A stretch of 64,000 bases of DNA from Rhynchosporium graminicola (GCA_900074885.1 FJUW01000045.1:491802-555801), one strand, 5' to 3'. Numbered from the stretch's first letter, positions 43,408 through 56,229 are shown. Made by a program: numbers and translations. Notes: a model not told the origin generated them from the sequence alone.

Positions 43408-46400
43408 ATGAAGTTTGGACGCCAGTAAGTCCCAAAGAAGCCTGCCGGTATTTCTGGCCATTGACTGACTCAATACCACAGCCTTCTTCGAAAGCAGCTT
43501 CCGGAATGGTCTGCCTCTTATATCAATTACAAGGGACTAAAGAAGCTCATAAAAGCTGCGGTGGCTACACAAAAGACTGGCAACGATCCTGATCTGGCTG
43601 GTGAGTTCAGTACTTATTCCACAGCGACCAATCTAATGGCTTTACAGAGTTCTTCTTCACCCTGGATCGAAACCTCGAAGACGTCGACGAGTTCTACAAT
43701 AAGAAGTTTGGAGATGCATCAAGAAGATTTACACTTCTTGAGGAGAGATATGGCTCCTCCAAGGATGCATTTGAAACATTGGATCTCAATGATATCGAGG
43801 AACTACGAGGTGCTCTCCTAGAGCTTCGGGACCAGTTGCGAAAGCTACAATGGTTTGGTGACCTCAATCGTCAAGGTTTTACCAAGATCACGAAGAAGCT
43901 CGATAAGAAGGTTCCCAATGTTTGCACAAAAGAACGATACTTGGCATCGAAGGTCGACTTGAAGCCCTTCGCAACCAATGTTGGAGTGGAGGAATTGAAG
44001 ACTGATGTCAATGGGTTGCTTTCGATCCTTGGAGATATACAGCCAAATGTGAACGGATCTGATGCACAACCTGTCCAGTCCGCACACTTGGTCAAGCGTG
44101 TTTCTTCGAGATCCATCTTCAATATGCCCCAGGGGCTCCTCGACACTGTGGATCAAGCCATTAGGAGGGATGACGTGCCAACACTCAAGGAGACTCTTGC
44201 AGAAGCTGGTCTGGTACCAAATAATTCGGCAATGCAAAAGCAGCTGGTTGCTCTGCTACAACGCTGTATATCTTGCAAATCCAGGATGTGCATCAGCTTT
44301 CTCCTCAAGCATATTACGTCCTTGGACGAGACGGACGACATCAACAAGCGTAACTGCTTGCACCGCCTAGTGATTTCTATTGGCCGCGCGAAATCGGCTC
44401 GGAATGATGAACAGACTACTGCAGCCCTTCTTAATGTTGATCAAAGCCAATCCCACTTCATCACACCTGCAGCATCACCTCCACTGGGTCCTGCAAGAAG
44501 CACCCTCAAGGAATCATCTTTGCTGAGCATCAATGATGAATACGTTAAGCTCCTTGATCACGTTCTGAAGACTTTAGAGCCTCGTCATCGGGCTGCATTA
44601 AAGTCAAGAGATTCATACGGACGATTCCCGTTGCACTATGCCGCGCAATTTGGCTTTGTCGTCGTCTGTGAGCTTGTTATGAAATACATGCAAGATTGGG
44701 GACAATTCACCGTCGAAAACGGCATTGATGCTCCAGAATGGCAAGACAAGGATGGACAGGCCCCATTGCATCTCAGTGTGATTGGAGGGCACCCTCTGAC
44801 CACACAAGCTCTTCTGAAGGGTGAGAATTGGAAAGGTCACAGCGACCAAAAGGCGGCCATGAGGAGAGACATCTCGAAATCAAGTGCCGTTTTGGCCATG
44901 GCAACGAAAGCCAACTTCACGTTAATCGTCAAGCTTCTCGTTGACGCAGGTGTTGATATCAATTGGCAAGATCCTGCAGGTGAAACATCCTTACATATCG
45001 CCGCAAGGTTTGGTCATGCAGAGTGTGCCCAGATCTTACTTCAGGGAACGCCAGAACAGAAAGCAGACTTCAACGTCATCGAGAATACTTTCGCATGGAC
45101 ACCTCTCCACATTGCCTCTGTTGACGGACATCTACCGATAGTTGAGCTACTCATTGAAGCTGGTGCAGATATCCACAAGCCTGATGGTTCTGGATGGCTG
45201 GCTAGAGAGCACGCAGCATTGCGTGGTCACATGGCTATAGCCGCAAAGCTGGCCCAGGCAGGCTCTATGTCTTCCAGTCCCAGGTCGCATGCGCATACAC
45301 GCTCTAGAGAAAGCTCTCCTCCAAACTTGTCTTCGATAGGGGCTTCTCGATCACAAGCGACCAAAGTCGAAGCCACAGAACCTGTCAAGACGTTTGGTCA
45401 TCGTTACCTTACAAATGAAAGTATGGTTCTAGTCAGCCTGGGGTCTATGGACATGAGAAGGAAAATTCCGGCCATCATGCTCGATAGAATTCCCATCGCT
45501 GAAGCCCATTCGACTCAGCTAGATACTTCCTTATCCGTGATTGTAAGCGCAAAGGGAGCTCAAGGAGAACCGACTACGATCGACCTCCCAATAACAGACA
45601 ACATCTCAACAGATCCACTAGTGTTCATGGCAGCTGATGCTACCAAGGTCAAGCTTTTTTTCGATATTGTCCCTACATACTCTGGCCACCAAGACCACAA
45701 AGTTGGTAGAGGTGTCGCCAGTCTTGGCAGTATCAAGCAAGCGATTGGAACTTCACGCATGAATTTGCAAGGAGATGTCACCGTTCCTATTCTGAGTACG
45801 CTAGACATGGAGGTCATTGGCGAAGTCAACTTCAATTTCCTCGTCATTACACCATTCTCTCATCCAAACATGTCTATCACAACGAAGCAGACTTATTGGA
45901 AAGAGATTTCGTCGACTATGATCATCGGCCATCGAGGTCTGGGCAAAAACAATGCATCAAACAGATCTTTGCAGTTGGGCGAGAACACACTACAGTCATT
46001 CATCGCTGCCACGAATCTCGGAGCCAATTATGTTGAGTTTGATGTTCAGTTAACGAAGGACTTGGTGCCAGTTATTTACCACGATTTTCTGGTCAGCGAG
46101 ACTGGTATTGATGCTCCGGTTCATACACTTACTGCAGAACAATTTTTGCATCTCAACGATGCCGCGATGAGATCTTCTCGGCCCCCTACTCCACCGAGGG
46201 AAAACCCTCAATTTCGTGTCGTCCGAGGCGCTGAACGTGTTCGCTCTTTATCAACGGGTCACCTACTACCAGATATTGATATGGCTGAGAAGATGAAGCA
46301 CACTCGAGACTTCAAGGAGAAGGGTTACAAAGCGAACTCGCGCGGTAATTTCATCCAAGCCCCTTTCACCACTCTCGAAGAGATGTTCGTAACTCTCGAG

Positions 46401-47045
46401 GAACGCGTGGGATTCAACATCGAAATGAAGTACCCGATGTTACATGAATCCGAGGAGCATGACATGGACGCCTACGCAGTCGAATTGAACAGTTTTGTCG
46501 ATACAGTCCTGAACAAGGTTTACGATCTCTGCAAGAAACGCAAGATCATCTTCAGCAGTTTCAATCCCGACATTTGCCTCTTGTTGAGTTTCAAGCAACC
46601 GAGTATCCCAGTCTTGTTCTTGACTGATGCGGGTACCTCACCAGTTGGCGATATTCGAGCTAGTAGTCTTCAAGAGGCTATTCGCTTTGCAAATCGCTGG
46701 AAGTTGCTAGGCATTGTCAGTGCCGCGGAACCTCTTTGCAACAGTCCTAGATTGGTGAAGGTTGTGAAGGAGAGTGGGTTGGTCTGTGTCAGCTACGGCG
46801 CTTTGAATAATGACGAGGATAAAGTAGATGTAAGTTGAATCGTATCGTATTCCTGGAATCCGCTGACCTTCCGATAGCAACAAGTCAGAGAAGGGATTGA
46901 CGCAGTAATTGTTGATAACGTCCTCAAGATCTACAAAGGCATGTCAAAGAATGCTGCTAAGCTGACTGACGAATTGACGTTGGAAGCGGCGTATTTGACA
47001 AACGGCGTTGGTGGCACAGATAGTCAAGAGATTATCGTTACATAG
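43408..47045 (+). CDS. GDE1: SPX-ankyrin-glycerophosphodiester phosphodiesterase
   Basis: Exons 43408-43424, 43482-43600, 43648-46829 and 46878-47045 encode 1161 residues. Gde1-type enzymes hydrolyse glycerophosphocholine taken up or made in the cytosol, releasing glycerol phosphate. The SPX domain (about 1-170) senses inositol pyrophosphates and so phosphate status. Evidence: MKFGRHLLRKQLPEW..YINYKGLKKLI at the SPX start and KKLDKK in its basic surface; ankyrin repeats at about 370-580 (GRFPLHYAAQFG, GQAPLHLSVIGGH, GETSLHIAARFGH, AWTPLHIASVDGH); a GDPD barrel from about 800 with GHRGLGKN, GENTLQSF, YVEFDVQLT and YHDF. Those GDPD residues are intact, which favours Gde1 over the regulatory homologue Pho81/Nuc-2. 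The 17-nt first exon and tail exon were needed to complete the domains. Confidence 0.93.
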
Positions 47046-48107
47046 ATTGGGTATGTAGTCACTAGAACCGTTCACGTAGCATGGTTATGCCACTGGGAGT
47101 AGGAAAGGGGATTGCCTTGTTACATTCTGGCGAAGGAAGGTTCTGGCATTTCTTTGAAGTTGGGTATGTGCACAAGCACTTTAAGGAACTGGCCACAGCT
47201 CCCAAGATTGCAAGGCGTTTAGATCAGATGGTCTATCAGTCGTCTCGGGATCGTGTTTCGGGTTCATATTACCATGGCATGGATCAAATTAATACTCAGT
47301 GTTTTTTCGAGCGAAAAATGAGGTTGCCTTCTGCCGTCTGATTCTCACAAGCGGAATTAGGTAAGGGAAACATATACAGTACGTGACACTTCAGTGACTC
47401 GGTAAATTTGTATAAGAAAAACAAATATGAATGTCCTGGAGCAGCCATAACGAATCACAAGTTCTGAACCAACAATTATTTAATTTACAAAATTTCCATC
47501 AACTGCTGCAATTTCCTTGCCTCTCTGCTTTGCTTTATGTTTGTAGGTTGGCTTTTCGACGAGTCCTGCGGCAGGTCTCCTGAATACGTGTCAGTGATTG
47601 ATCTTTTGCTTTTAGTATGAGCACGAGAAAACTGAAGCTATATTCAGGATATTGGTTTGATCTCATAGTCGCAGACGTCAAAACGACTACAACTCGATCT
47701 AGTTTGATTATAAAGCATCATAATAGCTTTATGAAAGGGAAAACATAGGTTAAATGAGTGTGGAGCTTACGTTTTGAAAGGCTTGTTGATGGAGTCTGTG
47801 GGTGTTTCGATATAAGAAAAGCATCTTCATAAATAGAGTTGAAGTTAATTACTGAGAAAAGGTGGAAGATGTGCGCTACTAGAGGAGGCTAGCCGCACCC
47901 CTGACCGCGACATCATTGGTCCGCACACCCCACCATCGGTTATCGATCGGAGCCTCATGCTTATAACCCGACCACATGCTATCGCCTCAGTACAGGAAGT
48001 TTACAGCCTCAGTTAACACAGTCTCTGCAGTACTCTGTTAGCAAGGAGTCCGAACACCCAATCCTGGACCTGGTCGTAGAGTGTCCTCCCTGCTCTCCTG
48101 GCCCAAC
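47046..48107. other. intergenic, no gene supported
   Basis: This is the 3' flank of the GDE1-like gene and the promoter of VPS24; AT-rich, with only short frames. Confidence 0.5.
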
Positions 48108-48845
48108 ATGGAGACTATCAAAGCCGTCTTCTTCAAACCAGATCCCCAGGCTCAAGTACATCTCACTCTCCCTCTCCGAACCCAGCTCGACATCTAACAA
48201 ATATCCCAGGTACGGAAATGTAACCAATTAATCCGAGCCAACACCCGCAAACTCGATCGCGACATCGCCGCCATGAAGATCGCCGAAAATAAAGCCAAAA
48301 CCTACATAATCCAAGCCAACCGGCGCGCCCAGCGCAACCCTTCGCAAGCAAAGCAAGCCGAGAAAGATATCCGCGTCTTCGCGCGCGAGCTAATCCGCAC
48401 GCGCAAGCAGCATAATCGACTCGTTACCTCGAAAGCACAGTTGAATAGTGTGTCGATGCAAGTAACGGAAGCGTTCGCGGTACGGAAGATCGAGGGTAGT
48501 ATAAGGAGTAGTGTAGGGATTATGAAGGATGTCAATTCTCTGGTTAAGCTGCCGGAGTTGATGGGTACCATGAGGGAGTTAAGTCAGGAGTTAGTAAAGG
48601 CGGGGATCATTGAGGAGATGGTCGGCGATAGTCTGCCGGAAGAGATGGAGGAGGAAGATGAGGAGGCTGAGGGAGAGGTGGATAAGGTTCTAGGGGAGAT
48701 TCTGCAGGATAAGATGGGCAAGGTTGCTGCGACGCCGGACATGCCAACGCCGAATAAGGAGCCTGTGACAGAGGATGAGGATGAGGAGGATGCAGAGGCT
48801 ATGTTAAGTCAGATGAGGGGGAGGCTGGAGGCTTTGAAAAGCTGA
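48108..48845 (+). CDS. VPS24: ESCRT-III subunit Vps24
   Basis: Exons 48108-48155 and 48210-48845 encode 227 residues joined across a 54-nt intron. Vps24 (CHMP3) assembles with Snf7 and Vps2 on endosomes to sort cargo into multivesicular bodies. The short first exon gives METIKAVFFKPDPQAQ, the start of the membrane-binding helix. Exon 2 continues with RKCNQLIRANTRKLDRDI, a basic alpha1/alpha2 hairpin rich in Arg/Lys, and then the QVTEAFAVRKIEGSI segment. The C-terminus is acidic and ends in a MIM1-like helix MLSQMRGRLEAL, the site bound by the Vps4 MIT domain. Length is normal. Confidence 0.93.
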
Positions 48846-51039
48846 GAGTTTTTGTATATTGCGTTTGGGGTTTCTTTTGCATGGAGTCTGGGATGGACAT
48901 GGACTATGGGGCGTCACTTGAGAATTTATTGTGTTCTATGCATTTCTGTTCACAGGCATGCTGAGCTTGTATGGATCGGAAATGGTGCGTGGTTATATCA
49001 TTGGCAGGTGAGATTATTCTCTATTCAGCAGGTATTCTTCGGCCCCACCACCGGAAAACTCTACGCAGTCGCAAGACTTCTTCCTTTCTGTCTTAGCTGA
49101 TGGTCACTTGCCAATAGCTTCATTCAAGCTTTGGCGCGAGGCGCTATGTTTACACAAGTATGTCATGTCACTACTTATTCACAGCACTTGTGTGGGATTC
49201 GGTAGTGCTTCTATCCTACCCTGGCTTGTCCCTCTTGGATTCTTTTTGTCTTTGAAACGGCTCATAACCCCGATCTAGTACCGTCACAGATATTAGCCCA
49301 AGACAATAACTTGTATCCCCAACGTAAACACCTCGGAAGAAGGGAATCCAAATGGAGAAAGGTATGGCTGCTTCGTGGCAGATGGATGCCAGGGGTAGAT
49401 TAGCCGAGTGATGGATGTTGTTGTTTACCAGATTTAGCTCTATTTGATGTCTGTGCCGACCCAGGCTTGCTATGGATATCTTTAAACATGGCAGAGACCT
49501 CCACTGGAAGGCAATGCTTCCGTGAGTGTTGTGTTCTGTTCCAAATCGGATTTTGGGCATTACTTTCAGTCATCGTACAGAAAGAGAGTAGTCTGATAGC
49601 CGTGAGAGTTAAGAGAGCGTGTATCTGGAGTTCTCATGGAGCGATGAAACACTCGCTAGTCATATCTGTATTAACGCCGCCTTCAAGTACCGGTATAAAC
49701 GCCAATCAAAGAAAGTCTATGTCTTCCTCACGCTGGGAGTATAGGTAATCGATCCGGTAATATGGGAAGAAGCAAGACATGTTCTGCATGATTGCGAGCC
49801 AGCGAAATCTGCGCTTCTTGCTTGTCTTACAAGGTTTGTCTTACAAGGCTTGTCTTACAAGGTGATCTTAGTTGACCAGTGTGTACCAAGTGTCCGTGAA
49901 AATCTTGTGCAATATGCTGTATTTTGCAAGGCTTGGGGGAGAATCCTCAAGAGACATTAGGCGAGGCGTAAGTACCGATTGCTGCCGTGAGTCCTGAGGC
50001 TTGAAGTTGAATTAAGAAGTCAAAGGTAGATCCAGTAGCTTCCAGCACAGTGACAGGATCAATTCGAGGCTGAGGAAATTCGTCTCCGGCGAAGGGATTT
50101 TGCAAGCTCGTTATAAATTCGTCATCTAAGAATATAACTTGCAGGGAAGTCATCAAAAGCTTATGTGACCTTGAAATTATTACATGTATAGTAGCGTGAG
50201 AATCATCTATGACATTAAAATCGAGTTTCGATAGTCAATATACTTCATCGTGCCGATTAGCAGGTTTTGAGTGAAGTGGTTGAAACGTGACCGATCTTTG
50301 ACAAGGAAGCCGCAGCGACTGTCCCTCATTCTCCACTCGGATTCTGCACATACGAAGTTATTCCCAGACGATACATCGACCCGGACGGCGTTCAAGTCTG
50401 ATTGTCATAGTCAACAATACACGTGATCAGAAGTGATACCAGGACTCTGGACATCCTCGAGCCAACCAGTCAATCTGCTTCTGCTTGCTGGCACGAGTAC
50501 AGGCATAATATAGACTTGGAAGTTTGTATTCGGATAGTTGCCATCAAGAGCACTCATCCAAAGGCTCTGCTTCACTGATGGTAGGTAACTTTGGTAAGGA
50601 CGTTTGCCGATTCCTTGAAGAGCCGCAAAACGTGGGGTGGAACTCAATTACATCAAGAGCCCATAACCAGAACAAAGAATAGCTATGCAAACAACTATTT
50701 TGGATTGAGAAGGCTCTGATTCTGCCATCAAAGGTTTGACTTGTTCATCTTTCCAATGAATTCAATTGTCGCTGTGCCTTGCCTCTACATTGCCAATTGC
50801 CAATTGCAGGGATCGTTAACCGCTCAACTAGAAGCTTCTTCTTGTTTCCACTACAGTACTTTATTCAGCCTCGTCCTCGCTGTCCCGCTGCAAAAGCTCC
50901 TAGCCGCTTCGCACATCATCCAAACCAAACTTCCTCTTCCAAAATTCAAACAAACGATATCCCCAACGATATTTCCACGAGTAACCTTCACGGCTTCTAC
51001 AATAATCTCCACTTGATTGCTTGAATATCTACATTAATT
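48846..51039. other. intergenic with small tandem repeat, no gene supported
   Basis: Several minus-strand frames of 60-80 codons (49947-50156, 50207-50395, 50411-50647) are separated by stops and show no family motif; they might be remains of a gene but I cannot support that. Sequence after about 50740 is the p23 leader, with CCAATTG duplicated near 50790-50810. Confidence 0.4.
49821..49862. repeat. three 14-bp tandem units
   Basis: Three consecutive copies of (C/T)TTGTCTTACAAGG differ at a single base. Each copy is itself a near-palindrome (CTTGTCTTACAAG). Confidence 0.9.
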
Positions 51040-51911
51040 ATGTCGACCGCGCAGACTCCTGAAGGTAAGCTCGACATTATAATCATATTAGTGGGGATGG
51101 GAAGAGCTTTGGCTTCAACTTCAACTTCAGCGTGTCATTGAACCCAAGGGCTACCTTCCTGCTTCTCCCCTCTACTTTTGGTCTACAAAAGCCACCTACA
51201 TCAAGAACAGATTGCTAATCTGCCGCTTTCAGTCCTTTGGGCCCAGCGCTCCAGCAAGACCGACGAAGAGAAGAACTTCATCTACCTCACCATCACCGTC
51301 CCAGATGTCCAAAAGTCAAGTCTCAAGCTCGATATCAAGTCACAATCGGTCACCTTTTCCGGCCACTCCGATTCGCTCAAGAGAGACTATCACGTCGAGC
51401 TCGAGCTCTATGGTGAGATCGACGAGTCCGAGACCAAGATCAACCACACTGCCAAGAACATCGCCCTGGTCCTAAGAAAGAAGGAGCTGAAGGAGGAGTT
51501 CTGGCCAAGATTGTTGAAGGACGCGAAGAAGGTCCATTTCTTGAAGACTGACTTCGATAAGTGGGTTGATGAGGATGAGCAGGATGAGGCACCAGAGGAT
51601 GACCTAAGTGAGTTTTGATAGGAAGGGTTTCCGCATACATATGAGGCCGAGGCTAATTGGTATCAGCCGCAGGAATGGGCGGAATGGGTGGCATGCCAGG
51701 CATGGGAGATATGAGCTCGATGATGGGCGGTGCAGGAGGTGATTTTGGCGGTATTGACTTCTCCAAGCTCGGCGGAGCGCAGCCTGGTGGAGAGGATGAC
51801 GAGGACGATGATGACGATGATGACGATATGCCAGCACTTGAGGGCGAGGATGATGAGGAGACGAAGGAGGCTCCTAAGAAGGCAGGTGCTAAGATCGAGG
51901 AGGTCAACTAG
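51040..51911 (+). CDS. SBA1: Hsp90 co-chaperone p23/Sba1
   Basis: Exons 51040-51064, 51233-51607 and 51667-51911 encode 214 residues with phase-1 junctions at both introns. p23 binds the ATP-closed dimer of Hsp90 and slows ATP hydrolysis, stabilising client complexes in cytosol and nucleus. The CS domain (about residues 9-115) is clear: VLWAQRSSKTDEEKNFIYLTI, then LYGEIDESETK and the signature FWPRLLKDAKKVHFLKTDFDKWVDEDEQ. After it comes a flexible tail of Gly/Met repeats (GMGGMGGMPGMGDM) and a run of eleven or more Asp/Glu. Such tails are usual in fungal Sba1. The third exon carries almost the whole tail. Confidence 0.94.
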
Positions 51912-53435
51912 ACATCGCAGGCACACAAGATGAAGACTTCTTAGTACGACAATTTCTCACAAAGGAATGTCTCTCAAAGATGGGATAATTAAGGAGCCTT
52001 CCGATTTTATGGTCGGCCTTACGACTTTCGATAGTGGAGGAAACTTGATATCATGAGTTTGCATAGTAGGGTCACTAGGTACCTTGCAGGCAGATAACAT
52101 AACAGCGATAGTTTTCCACATCCTGCTTTGATTTTGGTCTTTATACTTGCGTGCGTGTACTTCTTTTTGTGTTGCAACTATTATTATTATGACATTGAAT
52201 CCAGCGTCCAGCAAGAGATATTAACGTGAGAGCGTTGACCCAGGAAATTTGATGTTCCATGTTCTGGGAGAAGAGATCCTGATGGGTTTATACTCGCGCT
52301 AGTTGGTCTGCACTCAAGCGCTCTTTCCAGTTATTTATTCGAGCGAGCCCGGACGGAAATGAAGCTATTCTCTCATGAGATCATCAACTACTTCTTCCGG
52401 ACCCAGTCACGCATTGCATCCCGAACACTCACACTTTCTTCCAGTGAGGCTGGGAGTCGTGGTTCTCTAGTCTCCAAGATGAACCCCGAGATGAAATGGT
52501 AGTACGCTGCCTTGAAGGGTTGATCAGTCCCATTGCGCGTACAAGAACCATACAGCTGGTCCCATTCTCTTCTTAGAATTCCACATACTGATATGACAAC
52601 ATGGGATGCAGAAACAGAAACGCTTGCACCTACAAGATTCCTACCACCTACGCTGTTTGGCGATCTAATCAAAGTTATGAAATAGAGAAAGGGCCATGCA
52701 AAACCAGTACCATGTTAGCGAATGCAAGACTCGTTGCTTTTGGCCGTCCACGGACATATACGACCCTAAGTATAGTCAAGCTTTCCTGGATCCATTTGCT
52801 GGAGTTCACCAGCAATGTCCTCCTCAGACAATCTGTCTCGAAATCTCAAGTAGTCGAACGAGTTTCTCTGTAAATTTCCATTTTGCTAAACACTTTGCTT
52901 TCGTAACACTTGATGGCTCAAGGAATTACCTACAAATTTCGATTCGCCGAGCACAATTATGCCCAAACCACAAGACACCACACTCTTGTGATACTTGGAC
53001 ATGATTGAAAAACCTTGTTCTTCTTTACTATTCACCTTCTTTCTCTCTAACCTCTCTACCCAAGAAAAGCTGTCAGCAGTGAGGTCAAGCTAATATACAT
53101 ACTGCACATGAGGCAGTGTCTCTCTCGTGCAGACAGACATAATACCCTCAAACGATTGAAGAGCCCAGAGTCTTACTTGAAGACGGACTGGAACACAAAA
53201 CTGAGACCTGAAGTGCAGAGTTACGTTTCAAGATGTACTGAGAGGTAGTAATCACGAGGAAGTGTCAAAGGAGCGGAGTGGTTCTTGTTACTCAAGCCAT
53301 ATAAAAGGAGGGTGCTGTGCAGTTCTCCGGCCTTGAGAGCGAGAGGAAGGGGGCAAAAAGCTTGACAGCTGGGTGGTAAGCATTAAATTATCGAGAAACA
53401 AATCGTCTCGGGAGAGTTCCGATTATCTATTACTA
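51912..53435. other. intergenic between convergent genes, no gene supported
   Basis: A 94-codon minus-strand frame at 52388-52672 has no recognised motif and no supporting splice structure; it is noted but not called. No repeat or RNA gene is visible. Confidence 0.45.
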
Positions 53436-54376
53436 CTATAGAGAAAGCGCAAAAGTCGCCGCAGTCCTCACATCCAATCCATAGGTAAGATGCGGCTGTA
53501 CGATCTGAATACCTTTCTTGCAAATATCATCTCCCTTATGACAGACAGTCAAGACTTTGCTCGCCGCAACATGTGGGATAGCCGTTGCGTTATCTATGTA
53601 GAGTCAGGAAATGAAGAATGTTTCAGACGTCCTTAACTCTCTCCTGGAGAAGAGGTAAAGCGGGTGATAGGTGGGTAAATACATACTCGGATCCCCAAAA
53701 ACAACCACCTTCGACACCCAAGCAGCCGTAGCAGCAGGGAGAGAAGCAAGAGCAATGCGCACGATCTCTGAACCTTGCGAGTACCCCGACACGACAAGTT
53801 TTGTATGTGGACATGTTTTGAACGCGGTTGCGATCTGTGTTGCCCTATTCGATTCGCTCATTGTCAATAATTAAGCTCAAATGAAGAATTTCGTAGCACA
53901 CCCACATGTTCAAACCCCATTTTAACATCACCACCAGCCAGATATCCCTCTACACTCGCCTTATAATCATTCACACCCAGGACCGTCAGATTCGCTGCTC
54001 CCACTCTCGCTCTCAACGCATCAAAGAAAGGCGGCCCGACGAGAATCCCTACATTTCCAGGCTCAAATGTCCCACGTGCGAATATCACGGTGTAGGGTTT
54101 ACAGACGGTGGTAGAGGTGAATTGGTTGTAGGTTGTCTTCTTGCCGCTGACGTAAGCGAGGTAATCTTGGAATGTGGTGAGTACGTCGGAGAGGGCGATT
54201 AGCGTTCCGTCGACGGGGGGAAGGTGGTTGAGTAGGAGAGAGAGGAAGGTATTGAGGTCGACTTCGCGGGTGGTAAGGCCTTTTGGACTGAGGGTTCGGG
54301 ATAGAAGGGGAGCTGGGACGGGGAAGCCGAGTATGAGGCCTAGGAAGGCGATCAGGGTCCAGAATGAGAGGAGCAT
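53436..54376 (-). CDS. secreted cutinase
   Basis: Exons 54376-53906, 53834-53687 and 53593-53436 on the minus strand encode 258 residues. Cutinases are serine esterases that cut the polyester of plant cuticle and related esters. A signal peptide is visible (LLSFWTLIAFLGLILGFP, about residues 2-19). The family segments follow: VCKPYTVIFARGTFEPGNVG, then LGVNDYKASVEGYLAGGD. The first intron joins to CPHTKLVVSGYSQG, which carries the nucleophile Ser in GYSQG. VVVFGDPS follows, and the last exon supplies VCHKGDDICKKG and PHLTYG with the catalytic Asp and His. The triad and cysteines are therefore intact, although the proposed first intron uses a GTGGGT donor and is the least certain join. The gene is the last before a RIP-mutated, transposon-filled region, a setting common for plant-interaction genes in such fungi. 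Confidence 0.88.
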
Positions 54377-54970
54377 TTTTGTGTATTTTTGAATCTTGAC
54401 TCTGGGTACGAGGCTTGGATTTTAGAAGGAGGCAAATGCTTCAGGAATTTCGATCTTCGCGGCTTTTAAAACTTGCGGTCAATAGCAATCTCTGGCAAAA
54501 ACGATGTCAACATAGGAGAATCCTTTACATAGTAGACACCAGTAGTAAATGTAAAGAGAATGTTAGATCTGACGCCAAAAATGAATGTAAACCCTCAGAT
54601 ACGAACAACGAAGTCCATCTAAGGAGTGAGTGAATTAGAACTAGGAGATCTCGTGTTAAGTCGTCGATTAAAAACGATTAACTCTTATAATTTGAGACTA
54701 AGCCTAAAAAGGTGCAGATAATTGCTTGAGTCTCTCCATTTCAAGCCTAGACTTCCGCAAGAGTCGAGAGATCAGTCTAGTGAAGATATAAGATTTAGGT
54801 ATGGGAATCTGCTATGATACATAAACTAGACTTCTCCACAAGTAAAAGGACTATCAAGATAAATAGAAGGGGACCCTTGTGAAATACGAAGGATTTAAAG
54901 CTATATTATACATCAGGAGATTAATTGATTTAGTCTTTGATTAAAACCAAATGTTAAGCTAGTCAAAGGT
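54377..54970. other. intergenic, transition into AT-rich DNA
   Basis: The cutinase promoter gives way to AT-rich sequence with short inverted motifs such as GTCGATTAAAAACGATTAAC near 54661. No gene is visible. Confidence 0.5.
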
Positions 54971-55333
54971 CCAAATTAGTTAACTTAATCGGATACGATT
55001 ATTTCGTCATCAGGAAACAAGGCTCGCACACATACCACACTCAAAAAGCAACGCATGCGGCTTAGCTCGCTTAACAATTGACTTAGTGAAATCGTGCGAA
55101 AGTACGGAGTGGAAGTAAGAGATAATTATAGCACTTTTATAATAACGATACCAACCCTTAAGAACAATTCGAAAAGAGGTCTCTTATTAGACTAGCCTAT
55201 ATTTAGTTATCGATTGCTTAAGTGAACTATTAAATAGCATATCAGGTTGTACTTTTAGAGGAAAAGAAGTATCTGAAGGGGTATAAGTGGGCTCATGACG
55301 AAATAACCGTATCCATTTAATCTAATCAAATCC
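54971..55333. mobile_element. MITE-like element with terminal inverted repeats
   Basis: The left end reads GGATACGATTATTTCGTCAT (54991-55010). The right end carries its reverse complement with one change, ATGACGAAATAACCGTATCC (55295-55314). Weaker complementarity continues about 15-20 bp outwards. The 363-bp unit has no coding capacity. Its class and exact ends are uncertain, because the outer flanks are AT-rich and no clean target duplication is visible. Confidence 0.5.
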
Positions 55334-55816
55334 TAATCGATTTAATGTGATTACACTCGATTAAGTTGATTATTATTTTACCATACAGTGCTCCAGCGTG
55401 AAGATATATTAGGGTATCAAGCCCAGGTTGTAGAACAGGTACATTTCGAACCCAGAGAATAATCGTAGTATCTACCTCGTGATACCACTAATAAGCTAGC
55501 TGTGAAGGGTACGTACATTACTTGTCATAGTGACAACTTACTTACAAAGGCGGAGAAATCAGAAAATTATTAATTTGAGGAACACGAATGGGGTTGCGTA
55601 ATCGAGAAAGTGTGTGATGGTTGACGACTCGAGGGGAAAACCACCGACCAATCCTAGTCATCACGAAGTACCATACGTAGACCCTTAATCAACTTGATCC
55701 CGCAAGGGCCATGAGATAGGACCACATGCGTCCCTTCTACTTAGTCCACTAAAAAGAGAGTCTTGTCAAAGTTCATGTGTACAACGTCCTCTGATTAAAA
55801 GTAGGCCACAGCTAAA

Positions 55817-55870
55817 TCGCCATACGTGAATAGCTATATCGCCATACGTGAATAGCTATATCGCTATACG
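55817..55870. repeat. 22-bp tandem repeat, 2.5 copies
   Basis: TCGCCATACGTGAATAGCTA plus TA occurs at 55817 and 55839, followed by a partial third unit TCGCTATACG at 55861. Confidence 0.9.
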
Positions 55871-56129
55871 CTAAAATTGTAGTAACTTGGCGAGTGTATC
55901 TAGAGAGCTACCTCTCCTATCCAAATTTATGCTAGAAGGCTAGGTGTGACGACTGGTCAGGTTTGGAGGTCTCTCCCTATTAGTAGAAACACTTACTACT
56001 AAGCGAGATTACACGAGTAGAGTTTAGGGGCCCCTTTTCATATATATACTTCTATTCTCTCTTTACTTCTTTACTCCTTAGTTATAGATTCTTAAGTGAT
56101 TCTTATTACTTTATATTTATAGTAATATA

Positions 56130-56179
56130 AGGTCTTATTACTTAGGTAGTTTTAAGACCTTTCTAGAGTAAGCGTTATA
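56130..56179. mobile_element. LTR end sequence before the chromovirus gag
   Basis: These 50 bp end ...AGCGTTATA, presumed RIP form of ...GCGTCACA, immediately before the gag region. They are the reverse complement of the first 50 bp of the 3' LTR at 63951-64000, with only transition differences. Either the LTR has long inverted ends or this end has been inverted. The 5' start of this LTR was not found. Confidence 0.55.
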
Positions 56180-56229
56180 TTATCTATAACTCTTTTACTT
56201 ACGTCTAGGAAGATAGTAAATATCTACTT

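Noticed and set aside
55296..55380. Telomere-like or centromeric repeat in the AT-rich region
   Set aside because: The TTAATC-type motifs are irregular and do not form a tandem TTAGGG array.
55946..55975. TGTGACGACTGGTCAGG as the start of the chromovirus 5' LTR
   Set aside because: Only the first seven bases fit the LTR start TATGACGC at 63951; the rest does not align, and the sequence lies outside the RIP-mutated zone.
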